Shown here: positions 42,789 to 54,692 of the stretch, in pieces | Numbering within the stretch: position 1 is the first letter of the stretch | How the letters are laid out: each line of letters begins with the position of its first letter | Source: Triticum aestivum | Taxonomy: Eukaryota; Streptophyta; Magnoliopsida; Poales; Poaceae | DNA: 64,000 nucleotides | Assembly (NCBI RefSeq): GCF_018294505.1 | Contig: NC_057802.1 | Location: 552,214,202-552,278,201 of the forward strand | Direction of reading: 5' to 3' | Notes under the pieces: generated by a model | Seen by the model: only the letters and a program-made list of their open reading frames with translations | Database searches by the model: none | Told to the model about the DNA's origin: nothing | Position numbers and translations under genes: made by a program

Positions 42789-45700
42789 GCATCCCCAAGC
42801 TTAATTCCTACTCGTCCTCGAGTAGGTAAATGATAAAAAAGATAATTTTTGATGTGGAATGCTACCTAGCATAATCTTGATCATGTATCTAATCATGGCA
42901 TGAATATTAAGACACGAGTGATTCAAAGCAATAGTCTATCATTTGATATAAAAACAATAATACTTCAAGCCTACTAATAAAGCAATCATGTCTTTTCAAA
43001 ATAACATGGCCAAAGAAAGTTATCCCTACAAAATCATATAGTCTGGCTATGCTCCATCTTCACCACACAAAATATTCAAATCATGCACAACCCCGATGAC
43101 AAGCCAAGCAATTGTTTCATACTTTTGACCTTCTCAAAACTTTTCAACTTTCATGCAATACATGAGCGTGAGCCATGGACATAACACTATAGGTGGAATA
43201 GAATATGATGGTGGGGGTTATGTGGAGAAGACAAAAAAGGAGAAAGTCTCACATCAATTAGGCGTATCAACGGGCTATGGAGATGCCCATTAATAGATAT
43301 CAATGTGAGTGAGTAGGGATTGCCATGCAACGGATGCACTAAGAGCTATAAGTGTATGAAAGCTCAAACTAGAAACTAAGTGGGTGTGCATCCAACTTGC
43401 TTGCTCATGAAGACCTCAGGCGTTTGAGGAAGCCCATCATCGGAATATACAAGCCAAGTTCTATAATGAGAATTCCACTAGTATATGAAAGTGAAAGCAT
43501 ATGATACTCTCTCTATGAAGAACATGGTGCTACTCTGAAGCACAAGTGTGGTAAAAGGATAGTAACATTGCCCCTTCTCTCTTTTTCTCTCATTTTCCCC
43601 TTTTTTTCCTTTTTTTTATTTTTTGGTGGGCTTCTTTGGCCTCTTTTTTTTATTTGGGCTTCTTTGGCCTCTTTTATTTTTTCATAAAGTCCGGAGTCTC
43701 ATCCCGACTTGTGGGGGAATCATAGTCTCCATCATCCTTTCCTCACTGGGGCAATGCTCTAATAATTATGATCATCACACTTTTATTTACTTACAACTCA
43801 ATATTACAACTCGATATCTAGAACAAAGGTATGACTCTATATGAATGCCTCCGGCGGTGTACCGGGATGTGCAACGATCTAGCGTAGCAATGACATCAAA
43901 AAACGGACAAGCCATGAAAACATCATGCTAGCTATCTTACGATCATGCGAAGCAATATGACAATAAATGCTCAAGTCATGTATATGATGATGATGGAAGT
44001 TGCATGTCAATATATCTCGGAATGGCTATGGAAATGCCATGATAGGTAGGTATGGTGGCTGTTTTGAGGAAGATATAAGGAGGTTTATGTGTGATAGAGC
44101 GTATCGTATCACGGGGTTTGGATGCACCGGCGAAGTTTGCACCAACTCTCGAGGTGAGAAAGGGCAATGCACGGTACCGAAGAGGCTAGCAATGATGGAA
44201 GGGTGAGAGTGCGTATAATCCATGGACTCAACATTAGTCATAAAGAACTCACATACTTATTGCAAAAATCTATTAGTCATCAAAACAAAGTACTACGCGC
44301 ATGCTCCTAGGGGGATAGATTGGCAGGAAAAGACCATCGCTTGTCCCCGACCGCCACTCATAAGGAAGACAATCAATAAATAAATCATGCTCCGACTTTG
44401 TTACATAATTGTTCACCATACGTGCATGCTACGGGAATCACAAACCTCAACACAAGTATTTCTAGTAATCCACAATCACCCACTAGCATGACTCCAATAT
44501 CACCATCTTTATATCGCAAAACTATTGCAAGGAATCAAACATATCATATTCAGTGATCTACAAGTTTTATGTAGGATTTTATGACTAACCATGTGAATGA
44601 CCAGTTCCTGTCATCACTCTAAATAGATATAAGTGAAGCAAGAGAGTTTAATTCTTTCTACAAAAGATATGCCCACGCTCTAACAAATATAAGTGAAGCA
44701 AAAGAGCATTCTACAAATGGCGGTTGTCTAAGTGAAGAGAAACAGGCAATCCAAACTTCAAATGATATAAGTGAAGCTCATGAAGCATTCTATAAAGCCA
44801 TACTCAAAAGATATAAGTGAAGTGCAAAGAGCATTCTATAAATCAACCAAGGACTATCTCATACCAGCATGGTGCATAAAATAAAAAAAGAAAACTAAAT
44901 GCAAAAGACGCTCCAAGATTTGCACATATCGCATGAACGAAACGAATCCGAAAACATACCGATACTTGTTGAAGAAAGAGGGGATGCCTTCCGGGGCATC
45001 CCCAAGCTTAGACGCTTGAGTCTCCTTGAATATTTACTTGGGGTGCCTCGGGCATCCCCAAGCTTGAGCTCTTGCCTCTCTTCCTTCTTCTCACATCGAG
45101 ACCTTCTCGATCATCGAACACTTCATCCACACAAAACTTCAACAGAAAACTCGGTAAGATCCGTTAGTATAATAAAGCAAATCACTACTCTAAGTACTGT
45201 TGCAAACCAATTCATATTTTGTTTTGGCATTGTGTCTACTTTTGTATAACTTTTCCATGGCTTAATCCACTGATATAAATCAATAGTTTCATCAAAACAA
45301 GCAAACTATGCATCAAAAACAGAATCTGTCTAAAACAGAACAGTCTGTAATAATCTGAACATTCAACATACTTATAATACTTGAAAAATTCTGCCAAAAT
45401 TATGAAAAGTAAACAATTTGTATAGAAAGACAGTGCAAAAGGAATCAGAACCATTTGACGTTTCAGTAAAAAAATTAAAAATCACGCACTACAGCCAAAG
45501 TTTCTGTCCTGCACCGCGCAAACCAACAAGCATTGTAAACATCCTAAAGGCAAACCTTGGCACATTATTTTTATAATACAATGGAATTGTACAAGGGGAT
45601 AATTATTTTTGTTGAAAAGTTTCTGTAATCAAGATTCGCAAAGTTTCCGTGAGAATGAACAAAGTTCAAGGCTAGCTCCACTTCAACAATGCTTGTCTTT

Positions 45701-45860
45701 CTCACTTTCGCTTTTCTTTTTGAAAAAGTTTTGGGTTCCCCTCTTTATTTTTGTTGTTTTTAAACTATATGAAAGCACTCAACAGAAATGAATGACTCTC
45801 TAAAACTTCCGGGTTGTCTCCCTGGCAGCATTTTCTTTAAAGCCATTAAGCTAGGCATAT
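42789..45860 (-). mobile_element. 3' non-coding internal region of minus-strand gypsy element
   Basis: About 3.1 kb without coding capacity between the LTR and the end of the reading frame. It has the motif AAGCTTGGGGATGC near the LTR edge (42790) and around 44984-45065, and repeated ATATAAGTGAAGC copies at 44626-44825. It is homologous to 35379-37491 but clearly diverged. Confidence 0.75.
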
Positions 45861-45865
45861 AGTGC

Positions 45866-46934
45866 TCAAGTAATGAATCGACCCGGATCCCAATGTATAT
45901 CAAAGCCAATTTTAATTAACGATGATTTGTAATTTAGTAGTGAGCACAAAGCAACATATATCAAGCAATAACAAAGTCTAACTCTCTTCCTATGCATCAT
46001 CATGTCATAAAAGAACAATTCATGCACACAAAGTAAAGGCCAATGCATAGTATAAACAGTTTCTTGCAATTCTATCGTGTTGGAAACATAGAGAGGTGGA
46101 GATATAGTTCCTCTCTCATAATAATTGCAAGTAGGAGCAGCAAGCACATGCATATTATATCTATCAAAATCATCATGTGCCACGGTAAAAGGCAACCCAT
46201 CAATATAATCCTTAATAAGGGCAAACTTCTCCGATATGGTGTAGTTGGGAGAATTCAAAATGATAGTAGGACTATCATTCGCAGGTGCAATAGCAACAAT
46301 TTCATTTTTAACATTAGGAACTATAGCAAGTTCATCTCCATAAGCATAATTCATATTGGCATCTTGGCCACAAGCATAGCAAGCATCATTAAAAATGGAT
46401 ATTTCAAGAGAATCAACGAGATCATAACAATCATCATAGCAATCATCCTTCGGTAAGCAAGAAGGGAAATTAAACAATGTATGAGTTGAAGAGTTACTCT
46501 CATTAGAAGGTGGGCACGGGTAGCTAATCTGCTCTTCCTCCTTTTGTTCGTCGCTCTCCTCCTCATCCTTTTCATCCAATGAGCTCACAGTTTCATCAAT
46601 TTCTTCTTCCATAGACTCCTGCAAAATATTAGTCTCTTCTTGGATAGCGGGGTAATCCTCAATATATGGTTCAACATAGGCATTAGAAGCATAATTATCA
46701 TAGAAATATTTAAATATGACAAAATTTTCAGATTTGTAAAGAGTAGCATCACACATTTCAATCAAAGAAGCAATTTCATAAGCACCCTTAAAAGCAACAA
46801 ATTCTTCAAGTTTTCTAGGGATAGAAACTTCCAACTCAAGATTTTCTTCATAAGATTGCATCAAAGCATCAACGATATGTTTAGTAAAAGCTTTATTTTG
46901 ACTATGAGCATGCGGAGAATTTAGCACGGTGCAA
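45866..46934 (-). pseudogene. acidic C-terminal extension of gypsy gag (minus-strand element)
   Basis: Open for over 350 codons with no ATG of its own: the first codons (VLNSPHAHSQNKAFTKHIVD) continue the gag frame after a one-base deletion near 46935. After LELEVSIPRKL it diverges from the plus-strand element, which enters a protease. Here comes an acidic region (EEEIDETVSSLDEKDEEESD) and a C-terminus rich in Tyr/Cys/His ending DIHWDPGRFIT. No protease, reverse transcriptase or integrase motif is visible. It is probably a domain specific to this non-autonomous family; function unknown. Confidence 0.6.
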
Positions 46935-46988
46935 AAAGGAAATACAATCTACCAAAGAGCAATTATCATAATTAAATTCCTTGAAATC

Positions 46989-48425
46989 CTAAATAGTGGG
47001 TTCATTGATATCTAAAGTTTTGACTTCTTCAATCCCACTTTTACCAAATTTCACATCAAGACCTAAAGACTCCGAATTTTTGGAACGCCTTCTAGGTAAA
47101 GGTGGCTCATATTCAGTCCCATCATTATCAAGATTCATATTGCAAAACAAAGATTTAATAGGGGACACATCAATAAGTTTTAGATCTTCATCTTTATTCT
47201 CATAAAAATTAGAAGAACACGCTTTCACAAAGCAATCTTTCTTAGCATGCATCCTAGCGGTTCTTTCTTTGCACTCATCAATGGAAATTCTCATGGCTTT
47301 GAGAGACTCATTGATATCATGCTTAGGTGGAATAGATCTAAGTTTCAAAGAATCAACATCAAGAGAAATCCTATCAACGTTCCTTGCCAATTCATCAACC
47401 TTAAGCAATTTTTCTTCAAGCAAAGCATTGAAATTCTTTTGTGAATTCATAAACTCCTTAACACTAGTCTCAAATTCAGAGGGCATCTTATTAAAATTTC
47501 CATAAGAGTCGTTGTAGGAATTACCATAATTATTAGAGGAATTACTGGGGAACGGCCTAGGATTAAAGTTTCCTCTATACGCATTGTTACCAAAATTATT
47601 CCTACCAACAAAGTTCACATCCATAGATTCATTATTATTCTCGATCAAAGTAGACAAAGGCATATCATTAGGATCATAAGAAACACTTTTAGTAGCAAAT
47701 AATTTCATAAGTTCATCCATCTTTCCACTCAAAACATTAATTTCTTCTATCGCATGCACTTTTTTATTAGTAGATCTTTCGGTGTGCCATTGAGAATAAT
47801 TAACCATAATATTATCTAGGAGTTTAGTAGCTTCTCCTAAAGTGATTTCCATAAAAGTGCCTCCCGCGGCCGAATCTAAAATATTTCTAGAAGCAAAATT
47901 CAATCCGGCATAAATTTTTTGTATAATCATCCAAAGATTCAAACCATGTGTAGGGCAATTTCGTATCATTAATTTCATCCTCTCCCAAGCTTGTGCAACA
48001 TGTTCATGATCAAGTTGCTTAAAATTCATGATATCGTTTCTAAGAGAGATAATTTCAGCGGGAGGAAAATACTTAGATATAAAAGCATCTTTGCACTTAT
48101 TCCATGAATCAATACTATTTTTAGGCAAATACGAAAACCAAGCTTTAGCACGATCTCTTGGCGAAAAAGGAAATAGCTTCAATTTAACAATATCATTGTC
48201 CACATCTTTCTTCTTTTGCATATCACACAAATCAACAAAGATATTTAGATGGGTAGCGGCATCTTCACTAGGAAGGCCGGCGAATTGATCTTTCATGACA
48301 AGATTCAACAAAGCAGCATTAATCTCACAAGATTCAGCATCGGTAAGAGGAGCAATCGGACTGCTAAGAAAATCATTGTTGTTGGTATTGGCAAAGTCAC
48401 ATAATTTAGTATTATCTTGAGCCAT
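46989..48425 (-). pseudogene. gypsy gag (minus-strand element), ended by nonsense codon
   Basis: Capsid-type gag of an Athila-lineage element. Start ATG at 48425 (MAQDNTKLCDFANTNNNDFL); 478 codons to TAG at 46989-46991. The plus-strand relative has TTG at that position (56127), so the stop is a point mutation. The capsid-like core is recognisable by FPFSPRDRAKAWFSYLPKNS, WNKCKDAFISKYF and EHVAQAWERMKLMIRNCPTH. An Asn/Gly-rich segment (NNFGNNAYRGNFNPRP) follows. No zinc knuckle is seen. The sense frame extends upstream of the ATG into leader and LTR, which is fortuitous. Confidence 0.88.
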
Positions 48426-48629
48426 CGTGACAAGCAAGCAATCCAACACACGAGCAAACAAGAAGCAAGCGAAAAAGAGGCGAACGGAAAGGAGAGGGCG
48501 AATAAAACGGCAAGGGTGAAATGGGGGGGGAGGAAAATGAGAGGCAAATGACAAATAATGTAATGCGAGGGACAAGAGTTTGTGATGGGTACTTGGTATG
48601 TCTTGACTTGACTTGAGTTGGCGCGAATC

Positions 48630-48647
48630 TCCCCGGCAACGGCGCCA
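48630..48647 (-). other. primer-binding site, tRNA-Asp type
   Basis: The reverse complement reads TGGCGCCGTTGCCGGGGA, complementary to the 3' end of plant tRNA-Asp, as in Athila-type elements. It lies 11 bases inside the LTR end at 48659. Confidence 0.85.
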
Positions 48648-49407
48648 GAAATCCTTCTTGCTACCTCTTGAGCACTGCGTTGGTTTTCCCTTGAAGAGGA
48701 AAGGGTGATGCAGTAAAGTAGCGTAAGTATTTCCCTCGGTTTTTGAGAACCAAGGTATCAATCCAGTAGGAGACCATGCTCAATTCCCTCGTACCTACAC
48801 AAACAAATAAGAACCTTGCAACCAACGCGATAAAGGGGTTGTCAATCCCTTCACGGCCACTTGCAAAAGTGAGATCTTATAGAGATGATAAGATAATATT
48901 TTTGGTATTTTTATAATAAAGATGCAAAGTAAAATAAAAGGAAATAAAAATAACTAAGTGTTGGAAGATTAATATGATGGAAAATAGACCCGGGGGCCAT
49001 AGGTTTCACTAGTGGCTTCTCTCAAGAGCATAAGTATTACGGTGGGTGAAGAAATTACCGTCGAGCAATTGATAGAATTGAGCATAGTTATGAGAATATC
49101 TAGGTATGATCATGTATATAGGCATCACGTTCGTGACAAGTAGACCGACTCCTGCCTGCATCTACTACTATTACTCCACACATCGACCGCTATCCAGCAT
49201 GCATCTAGAGTATTAAGTTCATAATAACAGAGTAATGCTTTAAGTAAGATGACATGATGTAGAGGGATATACTCATGCAATATGATATAAAGCCCATCTT
49301 TTTATCCTCGATGGCAACAATACAATACGTGCCTTGCTGCCCCTGCTGTCACTGGGAAAGGACACCGCAAGATTGAACCCAAAGCTAAGCACTTCTCCCA
49401 TTGCAAG

Positions 49408-52400
49408 TGTAACGCCCCGGATCCGGTGCGCCAGGTGTCTGCCAGTTATTCGCCGTCCTTGCCTTGTCATCTGCTTGCGTGTTGCATTTTTTTTCATGTC
49501 ATGCATCCCATATCATGTCATCATGTGCATCGCATTTGCATACGTCTTCGTCTCATGCATCCGAGCATTTTCCCCGTTTTCCATTTTGCAATCCGGCACT
49601 CCCACCTCCTCCGGCGCCCCCCTCTTGTTTCTTTTCGTGAGCGTGTGTTGAACGTTCTCGGAATGGACCAAGTCTTGCCAAGTGGCCTTGGTATACCACC
49701 GGGAGACCACCGGTCAAGTTTCGTTCCATTTGGAGGTCGTTTGGTGCTCCAACGGTTAACCGGGTAACCGCAAAGTCCGTTTGGGTGTTGCAGCAAAACC
49801 CCCTCTCTAAACAGCCCAAAACCCCTCTAAGTCTCCGCCATGGTCTCGGTCGTTCAATCACGATTGCGTGGGCGAAAACCGCACCTCGTTTGGACTCTCC
49901 TAGCTCCTTCTAGCTATAAAAACGTCCCCTCCCCCTCCATTTTCGGGTCCGAAACCCTAAATTTTCCTCCCTCACCGCGCCGGACATGTCCGACCCGCCG
50001 CCGGACGCCTGTGCCGCCGCGCCCGACCAATCCTGTGGCGCCACGTGTCCCCGCCGCCGTCCTCCACCGCGCGCCGCCACGGGCCCGCGGGAGCCCCGAT
50101 CCGGCCCGCTCGGCTCGTCCGCCGTCCGCCGCTGGCCCGCGCGCCGCCCCGCGCCCCTTCGTCGACCGCCGCCCGCGACCGCCCGACCCCGCCGCCGAAT
50201 CTCCTCGCCACCGGCGCCTGCTCTGCCGCCGGCCATCGCCCCCGCTGCCGCCTGGCCTCGCCTCGCCGCCCGACGTCCTCGGCCGCCCCCGCCGCGGAGC
50301 CCGCCCGCCGGCGCCGCCCCGGTGCGCCTCGCCGCCGCCGCACCTCGCCTCGACTCCGGCCGGCTCCGAGCGCCCCCTCGCCGGCCTCTCCTTCCTCCCC
50401 CCCCCAAGCTCCCTCGGCTCCAGCTCCATCGCCTCCACCGAGCTCGGCCCGTTCTGGATCCAAAAATCCCGCAGGGTTGACTTCTCCTCCCCTCTATTTT
50501 TCTCTGTCCCCAATATTATTACATTACATGCCCCTGTTCATTGCTTCGTAACTCTCTGCATATAGCTCCGTTTCGCGCGTGTAATATGTGACGTTGTTCG
50601 TCTCGTGATGCTCTACATTTTGTTCCATTGCACCATGTTCATTTGAGTCCATCTTGATGCCCAAATCATCGTTGCAAGAGTGTTAATTGTTGTTATCTGC
50701 TGTTACTTATCAGAACTTGGCGATTTGTTATTTTTGTTGCATTTAATCTGTGCATCGTATGAGTATGAGCTCTACATATGTTTTGTTGTATGCCATGAAA
50801 TCTTTACAGAGGTGTATGTCATGTTTTTTTGTGATCTCTGTGGTGACTAGCACAAGCATGCAAACTAGGCTCCGTAGTGTTTCTGATTTCAGGGACTTGG
50901 TGATTTCTCTAAGTCTTTGTCTGCTGTTATTTTGTTGCCATGTAATCTTGATGCTACAGAGAGATCCATGCATATTTTGGAGATGTTCAGTAAGGATGTT
51001 TTGTAGATATTGTTGTACCTGATCCATCCATTCCCTTGTTTGCAATTGTGGAGTGCCATAGCATGACTCAATCTTGCTATACTTTTGTTATAAAATGTTC
51101 CTGGCAGATTGTTTACGTGTTATTCAATTTTGCCAAGCTTGTTATAGTTGATCCTTTCATGCTATGTACTTGCTCTTGCTAACTTCATAAACATGCCATA
51201 TTGCTGTAGGTATGCTTGTTTTGTCATGCATTGCTTTGTGGTGAGTGCTTCAAGCTCACCAAGATGCCTTCATATTACTGTTGCTGCCATGCTCTGTTTT
51301 CTGCTGTCTGAAACCTGATAACGAAACTTGCTATGTTTACGTGGTTGCCATCATATCTTCTGGTCCTTTTTGGCTTATGGTCAGTAGGGGACTTTTGTTA
51401 TATGCTTTGAGTAGATTCATGCCATGCCTTTCTTTGCTGTGATATATTCCTGTAGCATGTTGTTTTCGTGCTCTGAACATTGCTACCTGATGCTGTTTTC
51501 TGCCATGTCCAGTAATTTCTGTGAACCTGTTATTATTTGCAATCTTGCCATGTCCTTTTGAGCATGTTCTAGTGATTTCTGGAGATAGCTCAGTGTTCAT
51601 GTTTTGTTGTGCTTTACCTGTATATCATGTCCATGCCTTTTGTTTTCATGTTGAGTTGCTGTAGCATATTGTTTTGATGCTTGCATTATGCCTAGTTGCT
51701 GTTTTCATCAGATTGTTGTTATATCTTGTTTGGAGTGTATGTGTTGCACCGTTGCTCCGTTTGGAGTGCGCTCTATATGAAACTTGCTTAGTTTTGCATG
51801 TAGACTCATATTATCATGTTGCATCCTTGTTTTGAGGTGTTTGCTTGATGTTTGTATGCATTTTGCATCAATGCCATGTTTACCTTGTTTTGCTCATATC
51901 TTCTAGGCCGTAGCTCCGAATCTAATGAACTTTATATGTATCTTGACTAGAATTTTGTGTAGATTATCATGGTGCTCTTTAACTTGCTGTTTAACAACTT
52001 CAACTTAATGCTTGTTCAGTTCTGGACCAATTTCGAAATTTGCGTATGAGGACTTACCGGAATTGTTATATGTTGTTTCCGGCCTCATTTAAACTTGCTT
52101 TGATGTGTTGTTCTTGTATGCATCATCTCTTGTCATGAGTAGCTTCATATAGCCTTGTCATGCATCTTACTTGATTGAGCATCATGCCTTGTTCATGTGT
52201 GGTGTGTTTACCATGTTGTGTGCTTCTTCTCGATAGTTCCCGTGTCGTTGCGATCGTGAGGATTCGTTCGTCTTCGTGGCTTCATCTTCTTCATGGACTC
52301 GTTCTTCTTCCTAGCGGGATTTCAGGCAAGATGACCGTCACCTTGGATCTCATTACTATCATTGCTATGCTAGTTGCTTCGTTCTGTTGCTATGCTGCGC

Positions 52401-53628
52401 TACCTATCACTTGCTGCTCAAGCCTCCCAAATTGCCATGAACCTCTAACCTTTGTCACCCTTCCTAGCAAACCGTTGTTTGGCTATGTTACCGCTTTGCT
52501 CAGCCCCTCTTATAGCGTTGCTAGCTGCAGGTGAAGATGAAGATTGCTCCATGTTGGATTATGTTTTATGTTGGGATATCACAATATCTCTTATATTATT
52601 AATGCATCTTTATACTTGGTAAAGGGTGGAAGGCTCGGCCTTATGCCTGGTGTTTTGTTCCACTCTTGCCGCCCTAGTTTCCGTCATACCGGTGTTATGT
52701 TCCTTGATTTTGCGTCCCTCACACGGTTCGGTGATTTATGGGACCCCCTTGACAGTTCGCCTTGAATAAAACTCTTCCAGCAAGGCCCAACCTTGGTTTT
52801 ACCATTTGCCTAGCCTATTTATTTTCCCTGGGGAGTCGCTCTCTCGAGGGTCATCTTTATTTAACCCCCCGGGCCAGTGCTCCTCTGAGTGTTGGTCCAA
52901 CCTGTCAGTCGCCGGTGGCCACCAGGGGCAACTCTGGTCTGGCCTACCGGAAGCTTGGACAATCCGGTGTGCCGTGAGAACGAGATATGTGCAGCTCCTA
53001 TCGGGATTTGTCGGCACATTCGGGCGGGTTTGCTGGTTTTGGTTTATGTTTGACGTAAGTAGGAGTTCAGGATCACTTCTTGATCATTGCTAGTTTCACG
53101 ACCGTTACTTTGCTTCTCTTCTCGCTCTATTTTGCGTAAGTTAGCCACCATACATTGCTTAGACGCTGCTGCAACCTCACCACCTTATCCATTCCTTTCC
53201 CATTAAGCTTTGCTAGTCTTGATACCCATGGTAATGGGATTGCTGAGTCCTCGTGGCTCACAGATTACTACAACACCAGTTGCAGGTACAGGTGTGCGAT
53301 GATCATGACGCGAGAGCGATGTTTCTTGTTTTGGAGTTCTTCTTCTGCTTCTTCTTCGATCAGGGTTAGGTTCCAGGTCGGCAGCCTGGGCTAGCAGGGT
53401 GGATGTCGTTTGAGTTTCTGTTTATGTTTCATCCGTAGTCGGATGTTGAGCTTATGTATGATGTATTGATGTATTCTTGCGGCATTTGTATGCCTTGTAT
53501 GTATCCCCAAATATTATGTACTGTTGATGTAATGATATCTACCTTGCAAAAGCGTCTTCAAGATGTGTTTCTATCCTTGGTGGGACCGTCGAGTTCCTTT
53601 AGGATAGGGTCGCATCTTGGGCGTGACA
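49408..53628 (+). mobile_element. 4.2 kb solo LTR of another LTR retrotransposon
   Basis: It starts TGTAACGCCCCGGATCC, ends CTTGGGCGTGACA and is flanked by GCAAG on both sides (49403-49407 and 53629-53633). It interrupts the type B LTR at a place where uninterrupted copies read through (compare 34545-34560). No primer site, polypurine tract or coding domain is inside. A TATA box (CTATAAAAAC, 49914-49923) is followed by a GC-rich leader (49985-50400) and an AT-rich part. The size suggests a long-LTR gypsy (Tekay/Del-like) family; this is inference. Confidence 0.78.
49985..50480. other. GC-rich leader segment inside solo LTR
   Basis: About 500 bases of CCG/GCC-rich sequence, open in nearly all six frames. 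This is composition, not coding: no domain, no conserved start, and it lies wholly within an LTR just downstream of its TATA box. Confidence 0.65.
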
Positions 53629-54482
53629 GCAAGAAAGATCAATCTAGTAGGCCAAACCAAACTGACAATTCAAAGAGACTTGCAAAGATAACCAATCATA
53701 CATAAAAGAATTCAGAGGAGATTAAAATATTGTTCATAGATAAACTTGATCATAAACCCACAATTCATCGGTCTCGACAAACACACCACAAAAGAAGATT
53801 ACAACGAATAGATCTCCAAGAGAATCGAGGAGAACTTTGTATTGAGACCCAAAGAGAGAGAAGAAGCCATCTAGCTAATAACTATGGACCCAAAGGTCTG
53901 AGGTAAACTACTCACACATCATCGAAGAGGCTATGGTGTTGATGTAGAAGCCCTCCGTGATCAATGCCCCCTCTGGCGGAGCGCCGAAAAAGGCCCCAAG
54001 ATGGGATCTCATGGGTACAGAAGGTTGCGCTGGTGGAACTAGGTTTTTGGCTCCGTATCTGATGTTTCCAGGGTACATGGGTATATATAGGAGGAACAAG
54101 TACGTCGGTGGAGCAACGTGGGCCCCACGAGGGTGGAGGGCGTGCCTGGGGTGAGGGGGGTAGGCGCGCCCCCTGCCTCGTGCTCTCCTCGTTGATTTCT
54201 TTACGTAGACTCCAAGTCCTCTGGATCATGTTTGTTCCAAAAATCACGTTCCCGAAGGTTTCATTCCGTTTGGACTCCGTTTGATATTCTTTTTCTGTGA
54301 AACACTAAAATAGGCAAAAAAAATCAGTTCGGGCCTGGCCTCCGGTTAATAGGTTAGTCCCAAAGATAATATAAAAGTGTATAATAAAGCCCATTAAACA
54401 TCCAAAACAGAATATAATATAGCATGGAACAATAAAAAATTATAGATACGTTGGAGACGTGTCACCCGTCAACGAGCCATTT

Positions 54483-54500
54483 CTGGCGCCGTTGCCGGGG
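54483..54500 (+). other. primer-binding site of outer gypsy element
   Basis: TGGCGCCGTTGCCGGGGA, identical to the sites at 48630-48647 and 63675-63692. It lies 18 bases right of the inverted LTR boundary at 54464, although the element's own 5' LTR end is absent. Confidence 0.85.
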
Positions 54501-54692
54501 AGTCTACGCACAAGTCAAGACATACAAGGACCCATCACAAACTCTTATCCCTCGCATTACATTATTTGCCATTTGCCTCTCGTTTTCCTCTCCCCCACTT
54601 CACCCTTGCCGTTTTATTCGCCCTCTTTTTCCGTTCGCCTCTTTTTCGCTTGCCTCTTGTTTGCTTGTGTGTTGGATTGCTTGTTTGCCACG

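Larger units (their letters stand above)
48659..54464 (-). mobile_element. 5' LTR (type B) of minus-strand gypsy element, split by solo LTR
   Basis: The reverse complement from 54464 begins TGACACGTCTCCAACG and ends GAGGTAGCA at 48659. Without the 4226-base insertion (49408-53628 plus one duplication) it is about 1580 bases and matches 59583-61125. The terminal dinucleotides are intact. Right of 54464 comes plus-strand internal sequence of the outer element, with no target duplication. Confidence 0.87.

Noticed and set aside
46043..46456. 137-codon plus-strand frame antisense to the gypsy acidic region
   Set aside because: It mirrors a long minus-strand coding frame and has no recognisable domain.
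49840..50565. 241-codon GC-rich plus-strand frame, with other long frames on both strands
   Set aside because: It lies inside a solo LTR, is open in nearly all frames because of CCG/GCC composition and has no domain.
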